Shown here: one piece after another, positions 30,689 through 38,446 of the stretch
Numbering within the stretch: position 1 is the first letter of the stretch
How the letters are laid out: every line of letters begins with the position of its first letter
NCBI RefSeq assembly: GCF_023278185.1
Contig: NZ_CP066356.1
Location: forward strand, 4,146,001-4,210,000
From: Bradyrhizobium elkanii USDA 76
GTDB taxonomy: Bacteria > Pseudomonadota > Alphaproteobacteria > Rhizobiales > Xanthobacteraceae
DNA: 64,000 nucleotides
Direction: 5' to 3'
Notes under the pieces: model-generated
Databases searched by the model: none
The model's input: the letters and a program-made list of their open reading frames with translations, nothing else
What the model was told of the DNA's origin: nothing
Position numbers and translations under genes: made by a program

Positions 30689-32023
30689 ATGGTCTCAGCA
30701 GCCGAACAACTTGCCGCCAACCTCAATTTCGGACAGCTGGCGAAAGCCGACGAGCTGAAGAAGCGCATCTGGTTCACCCTGGGTGCGCTGCTTGTTTATC
30801 GGCTCGGCACCTACATCCCGCTGCCCGGCATCGATCCCAACATCTGGGAGCAGGTGTTCCGTAGCCAATCCGGCGGCATCCTCGGCATGTTCAACATGTT
30901 CGCCGGCGGCGGCATCCACCGCATGGCGATCTTCGCGCTGAACATCATGCCGTACATCTCGGCGTCGATCATCGTGCAGCTCCTGACCACCGTGTCGCCG
31001 CAGCTCGAAGCGCTCAAGAAGGAAGGCGAGGCGGGCCGCAAGACGCTGAACCAGTACACCCGCTATCTGACGGTGATCCTGGCGCTGTTCCAGTCCTACG
31101 GCATCGCGATCGGCCTCGAAGGCGCCGGCAATGTCGTCAGCGACCCCGGCATGTTCTTCCGGATCTCGACCGCAATCACGCTGACCGGCGGCACCATGTT
31201 CCTGATGTGGCTCGGCGAGCAGATCACCTCGCGCGGCATCGGCAACGGTATTTCGCTGATCATCCTGGCCGGCATCGTCGCCGAATTGCCGTCGGCGCTC
31301 GCCAACATGCTGGAACTTGGTCGCCAGGGCGCGATGTCGACCGGCCTGATCCTGATCGTCATCGTGATGGCGGTCGCCGTGATCGCCTTCATCGTGTTCA
31401 TGGAGCGCGCGCAGCGCCGGCTTTTGATCCAGTATCCGAAGCGCCAGGTCGGCAACAAGATGTTCGAGGGCCAGTCCTCGCATCTGCCGCTCAAGCTCAA
31501 TACCTCGGGCGTGATTCCGCCGATCTTCGCCTCGTCGCTGCTGTTGCTGCCGACCACGGTCGCGAACTTCAACGCCGGCAAGGGGCCGGAATGGTTCCAG
31601 TGGATCACGACCCAGCTCAGCCACGGCCGGCCGCTGTTCCTGTTCATGTATCTCGCGCTGATCGTGTTCTTTGCGTTCTTCTACACCGCGATCGTGTTCA
31701 ACCCGACCGAGACCGCGGACAATCTGAAGAAGCATGGCGGCTTCATCCCGGGCATCCGGCCCGGCGAGCGCACCGCCGAGTACATCGACTATGTGCTGTC
31801 GCGCATCACGGTGCTCGGCGCGGTCTATCTCGCGATCGTCTGCCTGATTCCTGAAATTCTGATTTCCTACGCATCGGTCCCGTTCTACTTTGGCGGCACC
31901 TCGCTGTTGATCGTCGTCAGCGTGACGATGGATACGGTGTCGCAGGTGCAGGGCTATCTGCTCGCTCATCAGTACGAAGGGCTGATCAGGAAGTCGAAGC
32001 TCAGGGGAGGCCGCCGCCGCTGA
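30689..32023 (+). CDS. secY: Sec translocon channel subunit SecY
   Basis: SecY forms the protein-conducting channel with SecE and SecG in the inner membrane. The 444-residue protein has about ten membrane helices, the plug region after helix 1, and the cytosolic loops HGGFIPGIRPGERTAEY and KLRGGRRR at the C-terminus, which bind SecA and the ribosome. ATG 30689, with GGGAGA at 30673-30678, gives the usual MVSAAEQLAANLNF start; the in-frame ATG at 30638 would add 17 residues. Confidence 0.97.
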   Translation: MVSAAEQLAANLNFGQLAKADELKKRIWFTLGALLVYRLGTYIPLPGIDPNIWEQVFRSQSGGILGMFNMFAGGGIHRMAIFALNIMPYISASIIVQLLTTVSPQLEALKKEGEAGRKTLNQYTRYLTVILALFQSYGIAIGLEGAGNVVSDPGMFFRISTAITLTGGTMFLMWLGEQITSRGIGNGISLIILAGIVAELPSALANMLELGRQGAMSTGLILIVIVMAVAVIAFIVFMERAQRRLLIQYPKRQVGNKMFEGQSSHLPLKLNTSGVIPPIFASSLLLLPTTVANFNAGKGPEWFQWITTQLSHGRPLFLFMYLALIVFFAFFYTAIVFNPTETADNLKKHGGFIPGIRPGERTAEYIDYVLSRITVLGAVYLAIVCLIPEILISYASVPFYFGGTSLLIVVSVTMDTVSQVQGYLLAHQYEGLIRKSKLRGGRRR

Positions 32024-32094
32024 TCGCGGCTCGGCTTCGAATTCAAAACACAGGTGTGCGGACGTCGCCCACCTAGCCGGGGGGCGAAACAGAT

Positions 32095-32979
32095 ATGAGA
32101 TTGATCCTTTTGGGGCCGCCGGGCTCGGGCAAGGGAACCCAGGCGCAGCGGCTGGTGCACAGGCACGGCATCGTCCAGCTCTCGACCGGTGAGATGCTGC
32201 GCGCTGCGGTTGCCGCGGGCACGCCGGTCGGCTTGCAGGCCAAGGAGATCATGGCCAATGGCGGCCTGGTTCCCGACGAGGTCGTGGTGGGAATCATCGC
32301 CGACCGGATCGAGGAGCCCGATGCCAAGAAGGGCTTCATTCTCGACGGCTTCCCGCGCACCGTGCCGCAGGCCGAGGCGCTCGACGATCTGCTCCGGAAA
32401 AAACACCTCAAGCTCGACGCGGTGGTTGAGCTCCGCGTCAACGAGAGCGCGCTGCTCGCCCGCGTTGAGAAGCGTGCCGAGGAAACCCGCGCGCGCGGCG
32501 AGGAAGTTCGCCTCGACGACACGCCGGAAGTGCTGACCAAGCGCCTGGCGCAGTACCGTTCGCTGACGGAGCCGCTGATTCACTATTATTCGGAGCGGCG
32601 GAAGCTCCTGACGGTCGATGGCATGATGACCATCGAGCACGTCACCCGCGAGATCAACCGGATCCTGACCGCGCTCGGCGCGCTGGAACCGAAGGATCAC
32701 GAGGATCACGCTCCCAAGGCGGCTAAAAAGGCCGCCAAGGCGGCCGTGAAGGCCAGCAAGAAGCCGGCCAAGAAGGCAGCTAAACCAGCCAAAAAGGCCG
32801 CCAAATCGGCCCGGAAGGCTGCCAAGGCGCCCTCCAAGGCCAAAGCGGCCAAGAAAGTCGTGAAGAAAGCCGCGAAGAAGGCGGTAAAGAAGGCCGCCGG
32901 CGCCGCGAAAGCCCGCAAGGGAGCAAAGACCGCCAAAAAGGCGGCAAAAAAGCTCACGAAAAAGCGAGCTAAACGCTAG
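32095..32979 (+). CDS. adk: Adenylate kinase with a lysine/alanine-rich histone-H1-like C-terminal tail
   Basis: Adenylate kinase interconverts ATP + AMP and 2 ADP. Residues 1-200 are a complete short-type enzyme: P-loop GPPGSGKGT at 7-15, an AMP-binding region with STGEMLR, and [10 protein letters not shown]. The LID is short with no zinc cysteines. From about 206 to the end (294) the protein becomes a low-complexity tail of roughly 89 residues, about 35 of them Lys, otherwise mostly Ala, in a KKAAK-like pattern resembling histone H1 or bacterial H1-like proteins. The catalytic part is certain; a nucleic-acid-binding or ribosome-tethering role for the tail is inference. Its place between secY and rpsM is the usual alphaproteobacterial site of adk. 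Confidence 0.95.
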   Translation: MRLILLGPPGSGKGTQAQRLVHRHGIVQLSTGEMLRAAVAAGTPVGLQAKEIMANGGLVPDEVVVGIIADRIEEPDAKKGFILDGFPRTVPQAEALDDLLRKKHLKLDAVVELRVNESALLARVEKRAEETRARGEEVRLDDTPEVLTKRLAQYRSLTEPLIHYYSERRKLLTVDGMMTIEHVTREINRILTALGALEPKDHEDHAPKAAKKAAKAAVKASKKPAKKAAKPAKKAAKSARKAAKAPSKAKAAKKVVKKAAKKAVKKAAGAAKARKGAKTAKKAAKKLTKKRAKR

Positions 32980-32985
32980 GAGCGG

Positions 32986-33013
32986 TTGACGAAACCGACA
33001 TGAATCCTTTAAT
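32986..33013 (+). promoter_or_regulatory. Candidate promoter for rpsM-rpsK-rpoA
   Basis: TTGACG at 32986-32991 and TTTAAT at 33008-33013 are 16 nt apart; each matches the housekeeping consensus at 5 of 6 positions. It begins 7 nt after the adk stop in a 189-nt gap and points to rpsM, so the alpha block may have its own promoter. Confidence 0.5.
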
Positions 33014-33168
33014 AAGCCCCGCATCCAAGTTGGATAGTTTTATGACGATGCCGGGCCCCGAAGGACATGAGGGGAGGGCGTCGTGTTCGCGTTTGTGGAC
33101 ACAAGCCCGAGAGAGCAAGAACTTGAGAAGCCCGTATCCGTGATGGATCGGCGACAGGAGAGAAGTCC

Positions 33169-33537
33169 GTGGCCCGTATTGCCGGCGTCAACATTCCTAC
33201 CAACAAGCGCGTCCTGATCGCGCTTCAGTACATCCATGGCATCGGCCAGAAGAACGCTGCCGACATCATGGAGAAGGTCAAGATCCCGGTGGACCGTCGC
33301 GTCAACCAGCTGACCGACCAGGAGGTCCTGCAGATCCGCGAAGTGATCGACCGCGACTATCTGGTCGAGGGCGACCTCCGTCGTGAGGTCGGCATCAACA
33401 TCAAGCGGTTGATGGACCTCGGCTGCTACCGCGGCCTGCGTCATCGCCGCGGTCTGCCGGTGCGCGGCCAGCGCACCCACACCAATGCGCGCACGCGCAA
33501 GGGGCCGGCCAAGGCGATCGCCGGCAAGAAGAAGTAA
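33169..33537 (+). CDS. rpsM: 30S ribosomal protein S13 (uS13)
   Basis: S13 is in the 30S head and contacts P-site tRNA and L5. The 122-residue product starts at GTG 33169 ([13 protein letters not shown] follows) with AGGAGAG immediately upstream. The helix-two-turn-helix region includes [13 protein letters not shown], and the basic tail [19 protein letters not shown] is complete. A palindromic repeat lies between it and rpsK. Confidence 0.97.
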   Translation: MARIAGVNIPTNKRVLIALQYIHGIGQKNAADIMEKVKIPVDRRVNQLTDQEVLQIREVIDRDYLVEGDLRREVGINIKRLMDLGCYRGLRHRRGLPVRGQRTHTNARTRKGPAKAIAGKKK

Positions 33538-33555
33538 GTTTTGCGAATTGCAGGT

Positions 33556-33587
33556 GGGGAGTAGCGAATGGAAATTCGCTACTCGCC
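33556..33587. repeat. Palindromic repeat, copy 2 (rpsM-rpsK gap)
   Basis: Arms 33556-33569 and 33574-33587 pair over 14 bp with one mismatch around a GGAA loop. The right-arm core TTCGCTACTCGCC and its complement are shared with the tuf-rpsJ copy at 20930-20976. It lies 18 nt after the rpsM stop and 64 nt before rpsK. I did not find a third copy in the window. Confidence 0.8.
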
Positions 33588-33651
33588 ATTTGCGTTTTGA
33601 GGTGTAGCCGCTGGCACTACGGCGGCGTCGAGATCACAGGAAAGGTTTGAA

Positions 33652-34041
33652 ATGGGCAAGGAAGCCACCCGCGTACGCCGCCGCGAACGCAAGAACATCG
33701 CCTCCGGCATCGCGCACGTGAATTCGTCGTTCAACAACACGACCATCACCATCACCGACGCGCAGGGCAACACCATCGCCTGGTCGTCGGCCGGCACCAT
33801 GGGCTTCAAGGGCTCGCGCAAGTCGACCCCCTATGCCGCGCAGGTCGCGGCCGAAGACGTCTCCAAGAAGGCGCAGGAACACGGCATGCGCACGCTGGAG
33901 GTTGAAGTGGCCGGCCCGGGTTCGGGCCGTGAGTCGGCGCTCCGCGCGCTGCAGGCTGCGGGCTTCACCGTCACCTCGATCCGCGACGTGACCACGATCC
34001 CGCACAATGGCTGCCGTCCGCGCAAGCGTCGGCGCGTTTGA
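33652..34041 (+). CDS. rpsK: 30S ribosomal protein S11 (uS11)
   Basis: S11 lines the mRNA exit side and E site of the platform. The 129-residue product contains [21 protein letters not shown], the [15 protein letters not shown] block and the C-terminal [17 protein letters not shown] strong hairpin follows 12 nt after the stop. Confidence 0.97.
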   Translation: MGKEATRVRRRERKNIASGIAHVNSSFNNTTITITDAQGNTIAWSSAGTMGFKGSRKSTPYAAQVAAEDVSKKAQEHGMRTLEVEVAGPGSGRESALRALQAAGFTVTSIRDVTTIPHNGCRPRKRRRV

Positions 34042-34053
34042 TCTGTAAGTCGC

Positions 34054-34072
34054 GGGCGGCCTCTGGCCGCCC
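34054..34072 (+). terminator. GC hairpin between rpsK and rpoA
   Basis: A perfect 8-bp stem (34054-34061 with 34065-34072) closes a TCT loop, and CGC/GCG outside can extend it past a one-base bulge. A weak TTTTT occurs 8 nt later (34081-34085), too far for a classic terminator. It probably modulates rpoA level or mRNA processing. Confidence 0.4.
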
Positions 34073-34160
34073 TGCGATGGTTTTTGGAATTGACCGCGCG
34101 GACTGATCCGCGATCTCCAACGCCGGGTTCGGCCAGTCGATTTGGCCCTGTGACCGGCAA

Positions 34161-35192
34161 ATGGGTGAAACAGTGACGATCCAGAAAAATTGGCAAGAAC
34201 TCATTCGACCGAACAAGCTGCAGGTGACGCCGGGCTCGGACGCGAGCCGGTTCGCCACCGTGGTCGCCGAGCCGCTCGAGCGTGGCTTCGGCCAGACGCT
34301 CGGCAACGCGCTGCGCCGCATCCTGCTGTCCTCGCTGCAGGGCGCGGCGGTGCAGTCGGTGCATATCGACGGCGTGCTCCACGAGTTCTCCTCGATCGCG
34401 GGTGTCCGTGAAGACGTCACCGACATCGTCCTCAACATCAAGGACATCTCGATCAAGATGCAGGGCGAAGGCCCAAAGCGCATGGTCGTGAAGAAGCAGG
34501 GTCCGGGCGCCGTCACCGCCGGCGACATCCAGACCGTCGGCGACGTCACCGTGCTCAACCCCGACCTGCAGCTCTGCACGCTGGACGACGGCGCCGAGAT
34601 CCGCATGGAGTTCACGGTCACGACCGGCAAGGGCTATGTCGCCGCCGAGCGCAACCGTCCCGAGGATGCGCCGATCGGCCTGATCCCGGTCGACAGCCTG
34701 TTCTCGCCGGTCCGCAAGGTGTCCTACAAGGTCGAGAACACCCGTGAGGGCCAGATCCTCGACTACGACAAGCTGACCATGACGATCGAGACCAACGGCG
34801 CGATCACGCCGGAGGACGCGGTGGCCTATGCCGCGCGCATCCTGCAGGATCAGCTCAACGTGTTCGTTAACTTCGAAGAGCCGCGCAAGGAAGTTACGCA
34901 GGAGATCATCCCCGATCTCGCGTTCAACCCGGCGTTCCTCAAGAAGGTCGACGAGCTCGAGCTGTCGGTGCGTTCGGCAAACTGCCTGAAGAACGACAAC
35001 ATCGTCTACATCGGCGACCTCGTGCAGAAGTCGGAAGCGGAAATGCTCCGCACCCCGAACTTCGGCCGCAAGTCGCTGAACGAGATCAAGGAAGTGCTGG
35101 CCCAGATGGGTCTGCACCTCGGCATGGAAGTGCCGGGCTGGCCGCCGGAGAACATCGACGAGCTCGCCAAGCGCTTCGAGGATCACTACTGA
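34161..35192 (+). CDS. rpoA: DNA-directed RNA polymerase alpha subunit
   Basis: The alpha dimer scaffolds polymerase assembly and its C-terminal domain contacts UP elements and activators. The 343-residue product has the N-terminal dimerisation domain with [18 protein letters not shown], and a C-terminal domain (about 255-343) with [14 protein letters not shown]. The ATG at 34161 has a poor ribosome-binding site; GTG 34173 (giving [14 protein letters not shown]), with GGGTGA just upstream, is a credible alternative start 4 codons later. A terminator-like hairpin follows. Confidence 0.97.
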   Translation: MGETVTIQKNWQELIRPNKLQVTPGSDASRFATVVAEPLERGFGQTLGNALRRILLSSLQGAAVQSVHIDGVLHEFSSIAGVREDVTDIVLNIKDISIKMQGEGPKRMVVKKQGPGAVTAGDIQTVGDVTVLNPDLQLCTLDDGAEIRMEFTVTTGKGYVAAERNRPEDAPIGLIPVDSLFSPVRKVSYKVENTREGQILDYDKLTMTIETNGAITPEDAVAYAARILQDQLNVFVNFEEPRKEVTQEIIPDLAFNPAFLKKVDELELSVRSANCLKNDNIVYIGDLVQKSEAEMLRTPNFGRKSLNEIKEVLAQMGLHLGMEVPGWPPENIDELAKRFEDHY

Positions 35193-35205
35193 TCCGATTT
35201 CACCG

Positions 35206-35238
35206 TCGTGGCCGGAGAATCTCCGGCCACGATTTTTT
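35206..35238 (+). terminator. Intrinsic-terminator-like hairpin between rpoA and rplQ
   Basis: A 12-bp stem (35206-35217 with 35221-35232) closes an AAT loop and is followed directly by six T residues at 35233-35238. By sequence it is a strong Rho-independent terminator, yet rplQ starts 77 nt later in the same direction, so either readthrough or a separate rplQ promoter is needed. Confidence 0.8.
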
Positions 35239-35314
35239 AATGGGCGAACGCAGGATGCCCACCTGCAAAACTTGTCGCTGAACCACCGCGGCAGATTGAA
35301 GAAGGAAGAAGTCA

Positions 35315-35731
35315 ATGCGTCACGGCAAGGTTCATCGGAAGCTCAACCGCACCGCCGAGCACCGGCGTGCGATGTTCGCGAACATGGCGGCCGCGCTGAT
35401 CAAGCACGAGCAGATCGTCACCACGCTGCCGAAGGCCAAGGAGCTGCGGCCGATCGTCGAGAAGCTCGTCACCCTCGGCAAGAAGGGCGGCCTCGCCCTG
35501 CGCCGCCAGGCGATCTCGGAGCTGCGCGACGTCGACCAGGTCAAGAAGCTGTTCGATACGCTGGCGACCCGCTACAAGGACCGCCAGGGCGGCTACACCC
35601 GCATCATCAAGGCCGGCTTCCGCTACGGCGATAACGCGGCGATGGCCGTGATCGAGTTCGTCGACCGCGACGTCGACGCCAAGGGCCAGGACTCCGGTCC
35701 GGCGCAGGACAAGGAAGCTGAGGCGGCGTAA
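35315..35731 (+). CDS. rplQ: 50S ribosomal protein L17 (bL17)
   Basis: L17 is a bacterial-specific 50S protein near the tunnel exit. The 138-residue product starts [20 protein letters not shown] and has KTALP-type segment [20 protein letters not shown]; the last 20 residues are a variable acidic/Ala tail. GAAGGAAGAAG lies just upstream of the ATG. It is the last gene of the ribosomal series. Confidence 0.97.
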   Translation: MRHGKVHRKLNRTAEHRRAMFANMAAALIKHEQIVTTLPKAKELRPIVEKLVTLGKKGGLALRRQAISELRDVDQVKKLFDTLATRYKDRQGGYTRIIKAGFRYGDNAAMAVIEFVDRDVDAKGQDSGPAQDKEAEAA

Positions 35732-35754
35732 GCCTCGCTTAGAGCCAGGTTTCG

Positions 35755-35781
35755 AAAACGGCGCCTTCGGGCGCCGTTTTT
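35755..35781 (+). terminator. Intrinsic terminator after rplQ
   Basis: A perfect 11-bp stem (35755-35765 with 35770-35780) is capped by a TTCG tetraloop and runs into T35777-35781. This is the end of the ribosomal protein series. Confidence 0.93.
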
Positions 35782-35807
35782 ATTTGGTGGCCACGCTCCA
35801 TCCCGGA

Positions 35808-35930
35808 CGTCGTCCTGGCGAAAGCCAGGACCCACTACCCCAAATCTAAATTGTTGCGCGACGCTGGGGCTCAAGTCCTTCTCATAATCACCAGCGGTGG
35901 TAATGGGTCCTGGCTTTCGCCAGGACGACG
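35808..35930. repeat. 27-nt perfect inverted repeat flanking a 69-nt core
   Basis: Bases 35808-35834 and 35904-35930 are exact reverse complements over 27 nt. Each arm also contains its own palindrome, an 8-bp stem GTCCTGGC/GCCAGGAC with a GAAA or TTTC loop. The structure has no coding capacity and resembles the dispersed intergenic palindromes common in Bradyrhizobium genomes. It separates the ribosomal series from the accessory region. Confidence 0.8.
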
Positions 35931-36022
35931 AGGTGTGTTCTGCTTCCTCACGCATCGGTGAGATGCAATTGCGGCGCTGCGTGCCACGCCCGATATCTCA
36001 TCGACATCAATGGAGATGACAG

Positions 36023-36817
36023 ATGAAAATCGACCTTTCCGGAAAGACTGCACTGGTGACCGGCTCGACCGCGGGCATCGGCAACGCCATCGCAAAGGGG
36101 CTTGCCGAGACCGGCGCCGAGGTCGTGGTCAACGGCCGCGGCCAGGCCAAGGTCGATGCCGCGGTTGCCGCGATCGGGAAGGCCGTACCCGGCGCAAAGG
36201 TCCGCGGCATTGCCGCCGACGTCTCGACCGCGGCGGGCTGCAAGGCGCTGCTCGCGGCGCTGCCGGACGTCGACATCCTCGTCAACAATGCCGGCATCTT
36301 CGAGCCGAAGCCGTTCTTTGACATTCCCGACGAGGACTGGAGCCGCTTCTACGAGGTCAACGTGATGTCGGGCGTCCGGCTGTCGCGCGGCTACATGCAG
36401 GGCATGCTGAAGCGCAACTGGGGCCGCATCGTCTTCATTTCCTCCGAGTCGGGCCTCAACATCCCGACCGAGATGATTCACTACGGCATGACCAAGACCG
36501 CGCAGCTTGCGATTGCGCGCGGGCTCGCCGAGCTGACCAAGGGCACCGCCGTCACCGTCAACTCGGTGCTGCCCGGGCCGACCATGTCCGAGGGTGTCGA
36601 GACCTTCGTCAAGGATCTCGCCAAGCAGAACGGTCAGTCGGTCGAGGAGGCGGCATCCAACTTCGTCAAGCAGCACCGGCCGACCTCGCTGCTGCAGCGC
36701 TTCGCCAGCACCGAGGAGATCGCCAATCTCGTGGTCTATGCCTGCTCCAAACAGGCCTCGGCGACCAACGGCGCCGCGCTGCGTGCCGAAGGCGGCATCG
36801 TCAACACCATCGCGTGA
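36023..36817 (+). CDS. Short-chain dehydrogenase/reductase (SDR) family oxidoreductase
   Basis: This is a classical NAD(P)-dependent SDR of 264 residues. The cofactor motif TGSTAGIG is at 13-20, NNAG at 88-91, and the catalytic set is S141, Y154 and K158 (YGMTK). The FabG/acetoacetyl-CoA-reductase branch is closest in look, but residues about 205-235 carry an insert (after GPTMSEGVETF) typical of uncharacterised SDRs, so the substrate is unknown. A purine-rich stretch 11 nt upstream can serve as ribosome-binding site. A DUF1330 remnant follows 6 nt downstream and may once have been co-expressed. Confidence 0.88.
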   Translation: MKIDLSGKTALVTGSTAGIGNAIAKGLAETGAEVVVNGRGQAKVDAAVAAIGKAVPGAKVRGIAADVSTAAGCKALLAALPDVDILVNNAGIFEPKPFFDIPDEDWSRFYEVNVMSGVRLSRGYMQGMLKRNWGRIVFISSESGLNIPTEMIHYGMTKTAQLAIARGLAELTKGTAVTVNSVLPGPTMSEGVETFVKDLAKQNGQSVEEAASNFVKQHRPTSLLQRFASTEEIANLVVYACSKQASATNGAALRAEGGIVNTIA

Positions 36818-36823
36818 AGCCGC

Positions 36824-37128
36824 GTGCCCGCCTATGTGATCTCCGAGGTCGAGATGCGCGACGCCGCGGCGTTCGAGGCCTATCGCACGCTGGCGGCGAA
36901 CACCATCGTACAATATGGCGGGATGGCGGGCGCTACGTCGTGCGCGGCGGCACAGTCGAGGTGGTGGAGGGTGGCCCACCACCGAACGCGATCGTTATCG
37001 TCGAATTTCCGACCATGGCGCGCCTGCGCGAATGGTACGCGTCAGCGGAATACGCCGAAGCGTTGAAGCTTCGCGCAACCGCGCTGGAGCGACGCCTGCT
37101 GTTCGTCGAGGGCGTGCCGCCGATCTAA
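36824..37128 (+). pseudogene. DUF1330 family protein, frameshifted by an 8-bp tandem duplication
   Basis: The N-terminal half (GTG 36824, PAYVISEVEMRDAAAFEAY) and the C-terminal half (VVRGGTVEVVEGG through LLFVEGVPPI, ending 37128) of a DUF1330 protein lie in different frames. ATGGCGGG occurs twice in tandem at 36915-36922 and 36923-36930. Removing one copy restores a continuous frame through QYGGRYVVRGG, about 98 residues in all, the normal family length. The 8-bp gain is therefore the likely inactivating event, unless it is a sequencing error. DUF1330 proteins are small ferredoxin-like-fold proteins of unclear function. Confidence 0.85.
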
Positions 37129-37129
37129 A

Positions 37130-37254
37130 GCGCGATGTGATTGGGCTGAATCGTCATCGCGCCTTAGCTCTTTATTTGAGCATGATCTCCGCGCAAACGC
37201 GTCCGCGTTTGTCGCGAGGGAAAACCGCTTCGCACTCTTCCGGATCATGCTTTA
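37130..37254. repeat. Dispersed intergenic repeat of rhizobial type
   Basis: The stretch between the DUF1330 remnant and the minus-strand gene matches, from memory, a repeat often seen in Rhizobiales genomes (motifs GCATGATC, GAAGCGGTTTTCC, and CGCGATGACGATTC on the minus strand). It contains an 8-bp palindrome, 37194-37201 with 37204-37211. No gene is present. Family assignment rests on recognition, not a search. Confidence 0.55.
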
Positions 37255-37255
37255 G

Positions 37256-38383
37256 CTATCCCTTCGCGCCGTCCAGGAATTCGCTGAAGCCTGCGGGACG
37301 GTAGGGACCGAAGCAAATCTGCTCCAGCACGCCAATTCCGGTCTGGCCGCCCTGACGGGCGCGGACCACCTGCTGGACGTGCACATTCTCGCGGGCCAGC
37401 GGGTCGAGCGTCGATGGATCGAACGACTCGCCGCCGGTCTCGAGCTCGCCCTTCCACATGCCCTGGCCCCATTGCGGATGGCCGTAGCCGAGGCCCTTCA
37501 TCTGGAATTTGAGGATCGGGTCGAGCGCGATGGTCGTGGTGTGGCCGTCGATATCGACGAGGTCGATTTCAGCTGACTGCGCGAGCCGGGTGTTCGGCAC
37601 GTATTTGACGCGATGCCGCGCAGTCGCCATGCGGCGGTCGAGGCCGTCGATCACGCCGGGGATCTCGGCCTCGCTTCGGTAGAGCGGCGCGGTGATGCCC
37701 TCGCGGACCAGCGCCTCGCCCTGCGTCCCGTCGAAGAAGATCGCGTGCGAGATGTGGTCGTCCCAGACCAGCGGCGCCCAGAGGAAGAACACGCTCGGCG
37801 GCGGCATCGGCGCGCCTCCGACGTCGCGTTCGCCGACATTGCGCACGCCCCAGGAGCGATCCTTGGTGCCGTAGCAGGTGCGATCGTCGACCTTGATCCC
37901 GCCATCGGGGTGGCTGATGACGCCGCTCCAGCGACCGAACTGGTCGAACCGGGTCGAATCCATCGCGCGGCGATCGCCCGACCAAAGCGTCTGGCGCGCT
38001 TCCTGGATCGCCGCGGTGCGCGCGGAGAAGGTCAGGTCGCAGGCGAGGCCCGTCGCATTGTCGTCGAGCACCACCCGGGTCCGCAGCATCGGTTCGATGA
38101 CCTCGAGCCGGAACGGACCGACCTGCATCTCGGTGCGCTCGATCGGGGCCCGCCGCGAACCGTAAAAGCAGTGCTGCCGCCCACCGCGTTCCACGACGCT
38201 GAAGGCGCAATCGAGGATCTTGCGGTGCGGGTAGATCGCAATGCCGATCCCGAAATAATACGCGCCGTCGGCGGTGTAGCCGTTGAACCAGGTCCGGTCA
38301 TAGACATTGCGGTCGCTGGTCGAGGGAACCGCGATCGGCTCCGGCGTCTGGTGGATGGGGAAGTCGTCCAGTTTGTTGAGCAC
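37256..38383 (-). CDS. Conserved hypothetical protein, possible lipocalin/hydratase-like beta fold
   Basis: I do not firmly recognise this 375-residue protein. It has no signal peptide or membrane segments and is rich in Asp, Gly and aromatic residues. Recurrent motifs TCYGTKDRSWGVRNVG and FFLWAPLVWDDH, with scattered Trp/Tyr, recall soluble beta-barrel proteins of the AttH/CrtC (carotenoid hydratase-like) group often paired with phosphotransferases. It lies 63 nt downstream of an APH-like kinase on the same strand, so they are probably one operon. Function unknown. Confidence 0.7.
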   Translation of the reverse strand: MLNKLDDFPIHQTPEPIAVPSTSDRNVYDRTWFNGYTADGAYYFGIGIAIYPHRKILDCAFSVVERGGRQHCFYGSRRAPIERTEMQVGPFRLEVIEPMLRTRVVLDDNATGLACDLTFSARTAAIQEARQTLWSGDRRAMDSTRFDQFGRWSGVISHPDGGIKVDDRTCYGTKDRSWGVRNVGERDVGGAPMPPPSVFFLWAPLVWDDHISHAIFFDGTQGEALVREGITAPLYRSEAEIPGVIDGLDRRMATARHRVKYVPNTRLAQSAEIDLVDIDGHTTTIALDPILKFQMKGLGYGHPQWGQGMWKGELETGGESFDPSTLDPLARENVHVQQVVRARQGGQTGIGVLEQICFGPYRPAGFSEFLDGAKG

Positions 38384-38446
38384 GCCGATCCCTTTCGCTG
38401 TCCTGACGCGCTTTCCGCATGCGAACCGATTTCGCTCGAAGCCGCT

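Noticed and set aside
30695..31969. A long antisense frame opposite secY
   Set aside because: Charged His/Asp/Arg-rich translation opposite a certain membrane protein gene; shadow frame.
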